64,000 nucleotides of DNA, taken from Cellvibrio sp. UBA7661. Lineage in GTDB: Bacteria > Pseudomonadota > Gammaproteobacteria > Pseudomonadales > Cellvibrionaceae. This document shows, piece by piece, positions 1 through 7,924 of the stretch (position 1 is its first letter; each line of letters starts with the position of its first letter). The stretch spans positions 58,818-122,817 of the forward strand of contig DLHT01000013.1 in the NCBI GenBank assembly GCA_002483365.1. Direction: 5' to 3'. Under the pieces are notes generated by a model. It made no database searches and had not been told where the DNA came from. It saw only the letters and a program-made list of their open reading frames with translations. The translations under genes were made by a program, and so were the position numbers.

Positions 1-1387
1 GAGCGTCGGCACTATGATCCTGGATTTAAATCAGTTGCCACAAACGGTTGTTGTGGCATCCAGTGAAAAAACCGATACCAGTGCGCACAATATTTATATC
101 AGCAATGTTGATTATTCCACTGGTGTAGCGTTGACAGGAAAGGCGGCGTATATGCATATCGCCGGGAGTGATAAACAAGGCGGTGCATTTAATTCGTATT
201 CACTTGCTGATCCATTAAAACCTGCCGCAGTGTATAAAAATGCGTTGGCATCGCCCCGCAACTGGTACAGCCACGATGTGTCATCGCTGTGGATTACCGA
301 TGAGCGTCGCGCGCAATGCATCGATACCAACAACGATTGCGATGTAATGCTGGATTACAACGAAAATGAAATTCTGTTGTGGGATAAAACCAACAATGCG
401 GTACCGGCGAATTTGTCGCGCACCCAGTATCAATATGTGTCTTATGTACATTCCGGCTGGTGGATGGAAGACAAACAATTTATTTCTGTTCACGACGAGC
501 TGGATGAAATTAATTATGGCTTAAATACGCGCGTGCGTTTTTTTGCCATCAACAATTTGCGCGCACCGGAATTAGTAGGTGAATATATTGGCCCGACGCC
601 AGCGATTGATCACAACGGTTATACGCGCGGCAATCGCTACTATATTTCCAATTACGAGCGCGGTTTGGTGGTGTTGGATATTACTGATCCGCGCAACCCC
701 AAAGAGGCCGGTTTTTTCGATACTTACCCTTTTGCGAATTCAGCGGCTTTTAATGGCGCTTGGGGAACCTATCCGTTTTTACCCAGTGGCAATATTTTGG
801 TAAACGATATTAACAGCGGTTTATATGTGATTCGCGATAACACGGTAAGCGCAGAAGGCAGAGCAGTATTTTCTGCCTCGCATATCAATGCAAAAGAAGG
901 TGAAAGCGTTCAAATAGCCATTCAGCGAACCGGCGGCAGTAACGGTAGGGTAGACGTTTTTTATGAAACACAAACCGGTAATGCAGATCAGAATGATTTC
1001 ACCGCAGTAAATGGCAGTGTTGAATGGCTGGATGGTGACGCGAGTGAAAAAATAATCTCCATTCCCATTACTGCCGACGGTGAAGGCAATGAATATTCAG
1101 AGCATTTCTTTGTACGCTTGTATAATCCGCGCAACGGTCTTTCACTGGCATCGCCTAATATGATGCAAATAGTGATTGCAGATAAACCCGATGAGTCAGT
1201 AATAGGCTCGTCATCTGTAGCATCAAGCAATAATACTTCGGTGAACAATTCAGTGGCAGCAAGCGCGCCTGCATCCACAGCTAAATCCGGTGGAGGAGGT
1301 GGTTCGTTATCGTTTTATGTTTTGGCGCTGCTGTTGTGTCTGGTGCATATGAATTCCAAAAGGTGTGCGAATGGCAATCGAAATTGA
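1..1387 (+). CDS. Choice-of-anchor B / LVIVD-repeat surface protein with Calx-beta domain and GlyGly-CTERM tail (5' partial)
   Basis: The frame is open to the left window edge, so the start lies outside; an internal ATG at 14 is probably not the real start. The visible part carries LVIVD-type beta-propeller repeats (for example GLVVLDITDPRNPKEAGFF near residue 215) and a stretch around HSGWWMEDKQFISVHDELDE that resembles choice-of-anchor B proteins. A Calx-beta-like domain follows at about residues 285-390. The C-terminus has a serine-rich linker, then SGGGGGS, a hydrophobic helix and a basic end (NSKR), which is the GlyGly-CTERM architecture known to be processed by rhombosortase and exported by type II secretion. 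The function is inferred to be an exported or surface-attached protein of unknown ligand. It overlaps the next gene by 17 bases. Confidence 0.75.
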   Translation, partial: SVGTMILDLNQLPQTVVVASSEKTDTSAHNIYISNVDYSTGVALTGKAAYMHIAGSDKQGGAFNSYSLADPLKPAAVYKNALASPRNWYSHDVSSLWITDERRAQCIDTNNDCDVMLDYNENEILLWDKTNNAVPANLSRTQYQYVSYVHSGWWMEDKQFISVHDELDEINYGLNTRVRFFAINNLRAPELVGEYIGPTPAIDHNGYTRGNRYYISNYERGLVVLDITDPRNPKEAGFFDTYPFANSAAFNGAWGTYPFLPSGNILVNDINSGLYVIRDNTVSAEGRAVFSASHINAKEGESVQIAIQRTGGSNGRVDVFYETQTGNADQNDFTAVNGSVEWLDGDASEKIISIPITADGEGNEYSEHFFVRLYNPRNGLSLASPNMMQIVIADKPDESVIGSSSVASSNNTSVNNSVAASAPASTAKSGGGGGSLSFYVLALLLCLVHMNSKRCANGNRN

Positions 1388-1835
1388 ACGTAAATTTTTA
1401 ATTATTGGCGATGCTTGGCGCAGTGCGCCTGCGGTGTTTTATTCGCAGGGTTATTTAAACCGCGATAAAGCGCGCACGGTGCGTGTGCGTATTGCGGGTG
1501 ATGAGGCGTTTCTGACGATCAAGGGGCAATCGGTAGGGGCGAGCCGTGCGGAGTTTGAGTATCCGGTGCCTGTTGAGGATGCGTGTGAGTTGCTTGCGCT
1601 GTGCGAGCAACCCTTAATAGAAAAGTATCGCCGCAAGATCCCACACGCAGGGTTTGTGTGGGAGGTGGATGAATTTGTGGGTGATAACGCAGGCTTGGTG
1701 GCCGCAGAAATTGAATTGCCATCGGAGGATTGCGTGTTTGATAAGCCGGAGTGGGTTGGGGAGGAGGTGACCAGTGATGCGCGCTATTTCAACTCCAACT
1801 TATCGCGCTTGCCGTTCAATCGGTGGCACAAATAG
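1371..1835 (+). CDS. CYTH domain protein (triphosphate tunnel metalloenzyme-like)
   Basis: The protein is 154 aa and begins MAIEIERKFLI, which contains the ExExK signature of the CYTH/triphosphate tunnel fold. Members hydrolyse inorganic or organic triphosphates or act as class IV adenylate cyclases; single-domain bacterial copies of this length are usually triphosphatases. Further charged strands (RVRI, TIKG, EFEYPV, KYRRKI, WEVDEF, AEIELP) alternate as expected for the tunnel. I chose ATG 1371 because an AAAAGG sits 7-8 bases upstream; GTG 1365 is a possible alternative. The start lies inside the end of the preceding gene, so translation may be coupled. The substrate cannot be told from the sequence. 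Confidence 0.8.
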   Translation: MAIEIERKFLIIGDAWRSAPAVFYSQGYLNRDKARTVRVRIAGDEAFLTIKGQSVGASRAEFEYPVPVEDACELLALCEQPLIEKYRRKIPHAGFVWEVDEFVGDNAGLVAAEIELPSEDCVFDKPEWVGEEVTSDARYFNSNLSRLPFNRWHK

Positions 1836-1960
1836 CTATTTTCTATTGATTGCTTAGAATCTATTTTCTTTGATAATGATTATTGCTTGCCTATGATGAA
1901 TCCATGGGCTGATAAGTCATCAGCCGCCGATATTAACACCGGATTATTGAGGATTTCATC

Positions 1961-2170
1961 ATGGCCAAGACAGCAACATTCGCAGTAGTGCATTTCAGCG
2001 TGGCCTTCACTGTGGGTTACGCCTTAACCGGAAGTATCGTGGTAGGTGGTGCGCTGGCGTTGATTGAGCCTGCCATCAACACCATTGCTTTCTACTTCCA
2101 CGAATTGGGTTGGAAGAAATACGAAGAAAACAAAGAGGCGATCCAGGAGGCCTTGGCAAACAGTGTTTAG
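1961..2170 (+). CDS. DUF2061 small membrane protein
   Basis: This 69-aa protein has an N-terminal basic segment, then two hydrophobic segments (about residues 6-25 and 28-46), with the FHELGWKKYE motif after the second. The pattern VHFSVAFTVGYALTGS...ALIEPAINTIAFYFHE matches the DUF2061 family of small inner-membrane proteins of unknown function. GAGG with good spacing precedes the ATG. It stands alone between the CYTH gene and a bidirectional terminator. Confidence 0.75.
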   Translation: MAKTATFAVVHFSVAFTVGYALTGSIVVGGALALIEPAINTIAFYFHELGWKKYEENKEAIQEALANSV

Positions 2171-2229
2171 CTGGGGTTCCCGCATCAACCCTGCAATTAA
2201 ACGGTCTGTGGATAAAACTGCCCGCTAAT

Positions 2230-2267
2230 AAAAAATGGCCTGCGGAGTGATCGGCAGGCCATTTTTT
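2230..2267. terminator. Bidirectional intrinsic terminator
   Basis: The 11-bp stem AAATGGCCTGC/GCAGGCCATTT with a short loop is flanked by an A-run on the left and a T-run on the right. It separates the rightward DUF2061 gene from the leftward tatC and could end both transcripts. Confidence 0.8.
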
Positions 2268-2301
2268 TGAAGGGAGAACATTTTCTGGAAGAGTGACGTT
2301 G

Positions 2302-3072
2302 TCAGTTGGAGGGATCGTTGTTTTCGTTGGCTTGTTCGCGCTCTTCACTGCGTTTTTTCACCATCCGCCCAAAAAATAAACCGGCTTCAAATAGCATCCA
2401 CATCGGAATGGCCAGCATAGTTTGGGAAAATACATCTGGTGGTGTGAGCAGCATGCCTACGAAAAAACATCCGACGACGATATAGCGGCGCTTCTCGGCC
2501 AAACCTTCAGGTGTAACCACGCCGGCGTGGATCAGCAGTACTGTCGCGACCGGAATCTCAAATGCAAAGCCGAAAGCAAAGAACATGTGCAGCACCAGAT
2601 CGAGATACTTGGTGATGTCGGTCATTGTGCTTACGCCTTGCAGTTCAATCCCCATGGTGAAATTGAACAACATCGGCAAAACCAGAAAGTAGGCGAATGC
2701 CATGCCGGTAAAAAACAACAGCACGCTGGACAACAGTAGCGGTGCGGCTAATTGCTTTTCATGCTTATAAAGGCCGGGGGCGATGAAAGCCCATATCTGG
2801 TAGAGGATAAAAGGCACGGCAATGAAAAGTGATAGATAAAACGTGAGTTTTAACGGTGTTAAAAACGGCGATATCACATCGGTTGCAATCATGTGCGTGC
2901 CTGCAGGCAGCACCGCTTGCAAAGGCGCGGAGACAATCGCATAGATGTCTGTTGCAAATGGAAACAGGCAGGCAAATACCGCGAGTAAAAAATAAATGAT
3001 GTGCAGCAGGCGCGTGCGCAGCTCGATCAAATGCTGCACCAGCGGTTGTTCTTTATCGGATGATGGGTTCAT
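2302..3072 (-). CDS. tatC: Twin-arginine translocase subunit TatC
   Basis: TatC is the inner-membrane receptor that binds twin-arginine signal peptides together with TatB. The 256-aa protein has six predicted membrane segments. The cytoplasmic N-terminus HLIELRTRLL includes the conserved E17 and R19, and the first cytoplasmic loop GLYKHEK includes E105; these match the signal-peptide-binding glutamates known in E. coli TatC. It is the last gene of the minus-strand hisI-hisE-tatA-tatB-tatC run and lies 6 bases after tatB. A terminator hairpin follows at about 2230-2267. Confidence 0.96.
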   Translation of the reverse strand: MNPSSDKEQPLVQHLIELRTRLLHIIYFLLAVFACLFPFATDIYAIVSAPLQAVLPAGTHMIATDVISPFLTPLKLTFYLSLFIAVPFILYQIWAFIAPGLYKHEKQLAAPLLLSSVLLFFTGMAFAYFLVLPMLFNFTMGIELQGVSTMTDITKYLDLVLHMFFAFGFAFEIPVATVLLIHAGVVTPEGLAEKRRYIVVGCFFVGMLLTPPDVFSQTMLAIPMWMLFEAGLFFGRMVKKRSEEREQANENNDPSN

Positions 3073-3078
3073 GCGTAC

Positions 3079-3519
3079 TTAATTGCCCGTACCGGATTTG
3101 GATGAGGACGTGCTGGGTGTCGTGTTGTCAGCCTCAGGCGATGCAGGCGCCGCTTTTACCTGATCGTGCATGTGCGCGTGATCCGGTAACTCCTCGGGTG
3201 GGCCGTATTGTTTGGCACCCGCTGGCGCTTGTTCCGCAGGGTTGATACTGGCTGCCTGTTCGGCCTCGCGCATGCTTTGTTCAAGCTGCAAACGGGTAGC
3301 CTCCAGATTTTGCATGATTTCCTCGTTGTGCAATTGGCGGCGGATATCGTCCGCGCCGATTTGCCGCTCGATTTCTTCACGGGTATCGCGCAGGCTGCGT
3401 TTGAGCCTGCCTATCCACAATCCGATAGTGCGCACAGTGCCCGGTAATTGCTCGGGGCCGATAACCACCAAAGCAACGATCAGGCAAACCAGCAGTTCGG
3501 TAAAACCAATATCAAACAC
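3079..3519 (-). CDS. tatB: Sec-independent translocase subunit TatB
   Basis: TatB forms the Tat receptor complex with TatC. The 146-aa protein has the single N-terminal membrane helix MFDIGFTELLVCLIVALVVI with the conserved polar Glu8, then the hinge GPEQLP, an amphipathic helix and a long charged coiled-coil-like segment. The tail is Pro/Ala/Ser-rich and low in conservation, as usual for TatB. It lies 3 bases after tatA and 6 before tatC, fully consistent with one operon. Confidence 0.95.
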   Translation of the reverse strand: MFDIGFTELLVCLIVALVVIGPEQLPGTVRTIGLWIGRLKRSLRDTREEIERQIGADDIRRQLHNEEIMQNLEATRLQLEQSMREAEQAASINPAEQAPAGAKQYGPPEELPDHAHMHDQVKAAPASPEADNTTPSTSSSKSGTGN

Positions 3520-3522
3520 GGA

Positions 3523-3786
3523 TTAAACCTTGGTGTTGTTCTGGTCAACTTTGTCGCCAGCAGCAGTGGCGTTAGTGGTCTTTTGATCCAGATTTTTAGG
3601 ATCCATCTTTTGTGCAGGATCTTCTTCATCTTTCTTGGTTTCATCGGTGTTCATTGAGCTTTTGAAGCCTTTGATCATGCTGCCCAGATCGCTGCCCAAA
3701 CTGCGCAGGCGTTTGGTGCCAAACAACATCACGACAATCGCCAGAACGATCAGGAGTTGCCAAATACTGATACCGCTAATACCCAT
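3523..3786 (-). CDS. tatA: Sec-independent translocase subunit TatA
   Basis: TatA oligomerises to form the translocation element of the Tat system. The 87-aa protein starts MGISGISIWQLLIVLAIVVM, followed by the FGTKRL hinge and an amphipathic helix ending near SSMN, then an acidic/lysine-rich tail. I chose ATG 3786 because GAGGG lies 8 bases upstream; a TTG at 3801 in the same frame would add five residues before the conserved start and is less likely. It is the first tat gene, directly downstream of hisE. Confidence 0.95.
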   Translation of the reverse strand: MGISGISIWQLLIVLAIVVMLFGTKRLRSLGSDLGSMIKGFKSSMNTDETKKDEEDPAQKMDPKNLDQKTTNATAAGDKVDQNNTKV

Positions 3787-3816
3787 GATAAATACCCTCA
3801 AAACATACGGTGTTGG

Positions 3817-4155
3817 TTACTGTGGAGTGCGCGCTGCTTTTTCGTCGTGACCCGACACATCAAAGCGGCGCGCTAGTTCATTTAATACTGCATCGGCATT
3901 GGTACCGAGGTGCGACAACATCACCAGACTATGGAACCACAAGTCTGCAGTTTCATAGATCAGATCAGTGTTATCACCACTGGCTTGGGCATCCTTCGCG
4001 GCCAAAATCGTTTCAGTGCATTCCTCACCGACTTTTTCCAAAATTTTATTCAGCCCTTTTTGATGCAGGCTGGCAACGTAGGAAGTTTCAGCGGCAGCAT
4101 TGTTCTTGCGCGCTTCGAGGATGACCGTCAGTTGCTGGAGAATATCGTTGCTCAT
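3817..4155 (-). CDS. hisE: Phosphoribosyl-ATP pyrophosphatase HisE
   Basis: HisE hydrolyses phosphoribosyl-ATP to phosphoribosyl-AMP, the second step of histidine synthesis. The 112-aa protein has the all-alpha MazG-like fold with the signature VGEECTETILAAKD and the following ETADLWFHSLVML helix, which supply the metal-binding Glu/Asp residues. It is separate from HisI rather than fused as in E. coli. The order hisI-hisE-tatABC is common in pseudomonad-like gammaproteobacteria. Confidence 0.95.
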   Translation of the reverse strand: MSNDILQQLTVILEARKNNAAAETSYVASLHQKGLNKILEKVGEECTETILAAKDAQASGDNTDLIYETADLWFHSLVMLSHLGTNADAVLNELARRFDVSGHDEKAARTPQ

Positions 4156-4204
4156 GTACAGCTCTTGGTTGGATAAGTTGCGAATAAATAAGTCTGCTGG
4201 ATGA

Positions 4205-4591
4205 CTATTGCGAGTAAATCGTCGCCGGATCTTTCAATACGGGTTCAACTGTTTGCCATTCACCGTCTTTGAGGACGCGATAAAAGCAAGATTCCCGGCC
4301 AGTATGGCAGGCAATTCCTCCCAGTTGTTCGACTTGCAAGACAATGACGTCTTCATCGCAATCCAGGCGGATCTCATGCAATTTCTGGATGTGACCCGAA
4401 GTTTCACCCTTGTGCCACAGTTGGTTGCGCGAGCGCGACCAGTAAACGGCTTCGCCGCGCTCAGCAGACAGTTGCAGGGACTCACGGTTCATCCAGGCCA
4501 TCATCAAGATGCGGCCTGATTTTGCATCCTGGGCGATAGCGGGAACCAGTCCATCGCTGTTCCAGTTAACGGTGTCTAACCAATTACTCAT
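4205..4591 (-). CDS. hisI: Phosphoribosyl-AMP cyclohydrolase HisI
   Basis: HisI opens the adenine ring of phosphoribosyl-AMP, the third step of histidine synthesis. The 128-aa protein shows the family motifs VPAIAQDAKSGRILMMAWMN, YWSRSRNQLWHKGETSGH and RLDCDEDVIVLQVEQ, and the zinc-binding CHTGRESCFYR near the C-terminus. It heads the operon hisI-hisE-tatA-tatB-tatC, with about 50 bases to hisE. Confidence 0.96.
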   Translation of the reverse strand: MSNWLDTVNWNSDGLVPAIAQDAKSGRILMMAWMNRESLQLSAERGEAVYWSRSRNQLWHKGETSGHIQKLHEIRLDCDEDVIVLQVEQLGGIACHTGRESCFYRVLKDGEWQTVEPVLKDPATIYSQ

Positions 4592-4609
4592 AGTTTACTC
4601 AGTAGAATC

Positions 4610-5470
4610 TCATGCCAGATTTTGGGCACGCAATGCTTTCATCAGGTTAGCGCGCAAATGTTGCAAATTGACGGTGCCGATAATGGCACTGGTGACTCCT
4701 GCATGGGCGTAGGCAAAATCAAATGCGCCCTGAATGGGGTCTGGTTCGGGGGCATTGGCACCATGGAAGGCCTGCGCCGCGCCCTGAACGGGGGATGCAT
4801 CATGGCAGATATGGCCGCTGGCGAGAACCTTTTTTAATAAAACGGCAGTGTCATGTTGCGCAGATTTTGCGATGACTGGCTCTTCCTCTGTATGCCCGGG
4901 ATTGTAGGTGAGCATGACGGTATCGCACAGTTCCGCTGCTAACATTCCGCCCTCCAGGGTTTTGCTGGAGATACCAAATGCACGGATCCAGCCTTCCTGC
5001 TTGAGCTGCTGCAGGGTGTGGATAACCGGTGTTTGGGTGAGGATTTCCATGTCATTGCCATCGGAGTGGATCAGTACCAGATCAAGGTAATCCGTGCGCA
5101 GGCGGCGCATAGAGCGCTCCACGCTCAAGCGCGTGTGTTTGGCGCTGTAATCGAAGTAGGATTTTCCTTCGCCGGAGAATTTATCGGCCTCGAACTCCTC
5201 GCCTACTTTGGTGGAGATCACCCAGTTTTTACGCTCCTTGCGCAACAGCTCGCCCAAGCGCTCCTCGCTGTAACCATAAGCAGGCGCGGTATCGACCAGA
5301 TTCACGCCCATATCGCGCGCGCAGGCAAGCAGGTCGCGCAGGGTTTCATCGCTGGGCAGCTCAAACGGGGCGGGGTATTTCAGGCTTTGGTTGCGGCCAA
5401 ATTTGACGGTGCCCAAGCCTAGTGTGCTGATGTCTATGTCGGTACGCCCGAGGCGTTTACGCGGCATCAT
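4610..5470 (-). CDS. Aldo/keto reductase
   Basis: The 286-aa protein is a (beta/alpha)8-barrel NAD(P)H-dependent oxidoreductase. The catalytic tetrad can be placed: Asp in NLVDTAPAYGYSEERLG, Tyr in the same motif, Lys in VISTKVG and His in LVLIHSDG. The barrel end SAIIGTVNLQHLRANL fits the cofactor-phosphate region. Its start overlaps the stop of the FAD oxidoreductase gene (ATGA type), so the two are probably translated together. The substrate is unknown. Confidence 0.85.
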   Translation of the reverse strand: MMPRKRLGRTDIDISTLGLGTVKFGRNQSLKYPAPFELPSDETLRDLLACARDMGVNLVDTAPAYGYSEERLGELLRKERKNWVISTKVGEEFEADKFSGEGKSYFDYSAKHTRLSVERSMRRLRTDYLDLVLIHSDGNDMEILTQTPVIHTLQQLKQEGWIRAFGISSKTLEGGMLAAELCDTVMLTYNPGHTEEEPVIAKSAQHDTAVLLKKVLASGHICHDASPVQGAAQAFHGANAPEPDPIQGAFDFAYAHAGVTSAIIGTVNLQHLRANLMKALRAQNLA

Positions 5471-6765
5471 GATTCGTCGTCCTCATCATCCGGTTCGCGA
5501 AAGCGCAATGCCAGCGCCTCCTCTGCACTCATCGCCGGTGGAAATGCTTCATCCCATGGGGTTTTGGCCGGCTCGGCATAGGCTAAATAATCGAGCAGAT
5601 TGGTCAGGGGCTCATGAGTAGTTTGAGCGGCAGGTTGGATGCCCGCTGCCTGCAATCGCTCAAGCGCCTGATTGGCAAGGTTAGGTGCCAGCGTCAGTTT
5701 GGTAGGCCAGCCGACCAGCACATTAGCAGCACCGTCAGCGGCGGCGATAAATGCGTTATCCGGCCGCACAAAACCGGGCTGGAGCGGTTCGGCGCGGTCG
5801 ATCGGCAAGGTCGCCCATTCAGCTGTGTCCAGGTTCACCCAGGGAATCAACTCTTGCAGCTCTTGTTTGGCCAGTGCGATGAGCTCATCACTTGCCATTT
5901 GTGCGCCTTTCTCGGCAAGGCTGCCACCCAGATACCACACATGGGTGCCATCGGGCAGGCGATGGCTGGATATCGTCAAGCGCGGCGTTGTGTCACGCCC
6001 CAAACAATGCCCGTAGAAATCGAAGGGGTAGTGGTGTTTGACCATCACTTGCTGCAGTGGGCGCAGTTGCATCATCGGCTTTGTAAGCCCGATTTGCTGT
6101 AGCAGCGCTGCATTGCCTTTGCCTGCCGTAAAAATGAATTGCTGTGCGTGCAGATGAATCGCGTGCGTTGGTGTTTGGATGCGCAGGCTCACTACGCCCG
6201 CATCGTCTTTCTCCAGTTGCGCGTTATCCCAATCAATCAAAAACGCATTGCCTTCGATATTGTGGGCAAGGTTGGCGACCAGGCTGGGGGTGTCGATCAC
6301 CAGATCTTCCAGGCGATAAAGGCTGCCACTGAACTGATTATTGCGCAGCAGCGGCGGGCGGCGATCCGGATGAACCGGGTCGATGCGGCCGCGGGTAATT
6401 TTACTGGCGAGGAAACCGGTCAACTTGCTGCCCAGATCATCGCCCGACCACATAAAAAAATGGTCGCTCAGGATGCGGGTATGGCGCAGGTCAACATCGC
6501 CCTCGCCGCACAAACATGCGCGCCAGTGGCGGGGCATATCGGCAATCGCCTCCGATGCACCGGTCAGCGCGCCTGCCAATGTGTACTTCATGCCGCCGTG
6601 GATCATGCCTTGTGAGGCGAGCGTTTGGTCGCTGCCCAAGGCGTTGGATTCAAATACCGCCACGCTGAAGCCAGCCGCTTTGGCGCGATTGGCGAGCCAA
6701 AGACCGGCTACGCCACCGCCGATAATGGCAAGATCAAGGTTTACTGTGAGTGTGGCGTGGGGCAT
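5467..6765 (-). CDS. FAD-dependent oxidoreductase (DAO family)
   Basis: The protein has the Rossmann dinucleotide-binding start LDLAIIGGGVAGLWLANRAKAAG, with an acidic residue ending strand 2 (VAVFES), typical of D-amino-acid-oxidase-type flavoproteins. A region QGMIHGGMKYTL follows the FAD motif. I chose ATG 6765 (432 aa); an in-frame TTG at 6819 would add 18 residues, and neither start has a strong ribosome-binding site. It is the first gene of a two-gene unit with the aldo/keto reductase and diverges from the RmlD-like gene. The substrate is not known. Confidence 0.75.
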   Translation of the reverse strand: MPHATLTVNLDLAIIGGGVAGLWLANRAKAAGFSVAVFESNALGSDQTLASQGMIHGGMKYTLAGALTGASEAIADMPRHWRACLCGEGDVDLRHTRILSDHFFMWSGDDLGSKLTGFLASKITRGRIDPVHPDRRPPLLRNNQFSGSLYRLEDLVIDTPSLVANLAHNIEGNAFLIDWDNAQLEKDDAGVVSLRIQTPTHAIHLHAQQFIFTAGKGNAALLQQIGLTKPMMQLRPLQQVMVKHHYPFDFYGHCLGRDTTPRLTISSHRLPDGTHVWYLGGSLAEKGAQMASDELIALAKQELQELIPWVNLDTAEWATLPIDRAEPLQPGFVRPDNAFIAAADGAANVLVGWPTKLTLAPNLANQALERLQAAGIQPAAQTTHEPLTNLLDYLAYAEPAKTPWDEAFPPAMSAEEALALRFREPDDEDDES

Positions 6766-6920
6766 TGGTAATAATTGATCCGTATCAGTGGCCGTAACAA
6801 TCTTGACGGGTAAGACCAAAAGCGGCGCAGTATAAGCGTTTCGCGGATGAATTACCCTTGCGGTGGCAGCGGGTTCTACTGCTAATATGCGTAAATTTTT
6901 TTAAAGGCTTGTTCATCATA

Positions 6921-7805
6921 ATGTCATTCACGCTGCTGTTAACCGATGTAACTTCTCCGTTAGGTAAAGCGCTTGAGCATGAGCTGGAGCGCGAACCCTT
7001 CAAACTACTTGTGCCATCGGCAGCGGAGTTGGATTGGTCGAATCCCCTTGGGCTTGCCGATTACATCGATAAACATAAGCCGGATTTGGTGATTAATTGT
7101 TGCGGCTGGGAAGAGGCTTACCATAGTGGCGGACAATCGTTGTTGTTATCCAGCGCTGCCTTGTTGGCTGAACATTGCGGTGCGCGCAATATCCCGCTGA
7201 TTCATTTCTCCAGTTACAGCGTATTTGGCGGCGATGGCAAAGGCACCCACAGCGAAAAAGACGATGTGTCGCCGCTTAACGAAACGGGCAATGCGTTTGC
7301 GGAAGCTGAGCGGATGATTGTACAAAAGCTGGAAAAGCATATTGTATTGCGCTTGAGCTGGGTGATTGGTGCCTATGGCGATAACTTGCTTACGCGCTTG
7401 CTCAGTGCATTTTTGGCAGGGGCATCGGTCAGTGTAAACCGCCGTTTGCGCGGTGCGCCTACGGCGCTATCGGATGCTGCACGTGTCGCTGTGGCGATGG
7501 CCAAGCAAATCCAGTGTGGGGCGGAAAATTGGGGTGTCATGCATTATTGCAGCAGCGATGCCTGTACCGAAGACGAATTCGCCGAAAACCTCCTGCAGCT
7601 TCTCATCCAACAACAATTACTCACCGCCGAACCCAGCCTCACGCTCGAAGACAGCGAGCCTGTCGATGAACCGCTCAGCGCCATTCTCGGCTGCCGCCGC
7701 GCACGCGATTATTTTGGTATCCAATCCCGCTCCTGGCGCCCCAGCTTATTGCCGCTGGTGAAACAGTGGTTGCATAACCGCGAGCAGATTAAAACCACGC
7801 GATGA
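6921..7805 (+). CDS. RmlD-like sugar-nucleotide/SDR reductase
   Basis: The 294-aa protein begins with a Rossmann strand, TLLLTDVTSPLGKAL, in which the normal GxxGxxG is degenerate (only the last Gly is clear). It resembles dTDP-4-dehydrorhamnose reductases in order: DYIDKHKPDLVINCCGW, then IHFSSYSVFGGDGKG (the active-site Tyr region), NAFAEAERM and LRLSWVIG. I chose ATG 6921; the frame is open upstream but the extra 21 residues are hydrophobic without precedent. No rhamnose genes are nearby, so it may not be a true RmlD. The transcript ends at the hairpin at 7831-7878. Confidence 0.65.
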   Translation: MSFTLLLTDVTSPLGKALEHELEREPFKLLVPSAAELDWSNPLGLADYIDKHKPDLVINCCGWEEAYHSGGQSLLLSSAALLAEHCGARNIPLIHFSSYSVFGGDGKGTHSEKDDVSPLNETGNAFAEAERMIVQKLEKHIVLRLSWVIGAYGDNLLTRLLSAFLAGASVSVNRRLRGAPTALSDAARVAVAMAKQIQCGAENWGVMHYCSSDACTEDEFAENLLQLLIQQQLLTAEPSLTLEDSEPVDEPLSAILGCRRARDYFGIQSRSWRPSLLPLVKQWLHNREQIKTTR

Positions 7806-7830
7806 AGTGTGCGTTGGTCGTGAGGAGCGA

Positions 7831-7878
7831 CCATAAAAAAACCGCGATGCGCTGGTGCGGCTCGCGGTTTTTTTATGG
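7831..7878. terminator. Bidirectional intrinsic terminator
   Basis: A long inverted repeat has outer arms CCATAAAAAAACCGCG and CGCGGTTTTTTTATGG, with A- and T-runs on either side. It lies between the convergent RmlD-like gene and fabB and can serve both. Confidence 0.85.
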
Positions 7879-7924
7879 TGGTTTCAGTGATATGTAAGTG
7901 TGATATGTAAATGCGTTGGAGCAC

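Noticed and set aside
1871..1890. Fur-box-like GATAATGATTATTGCTTGC upstream of the DUF2061 gene
   Set aside because: Only about 13 of 19 positions match the consensus, the right half is poor, and nothing nearby concerns iron.
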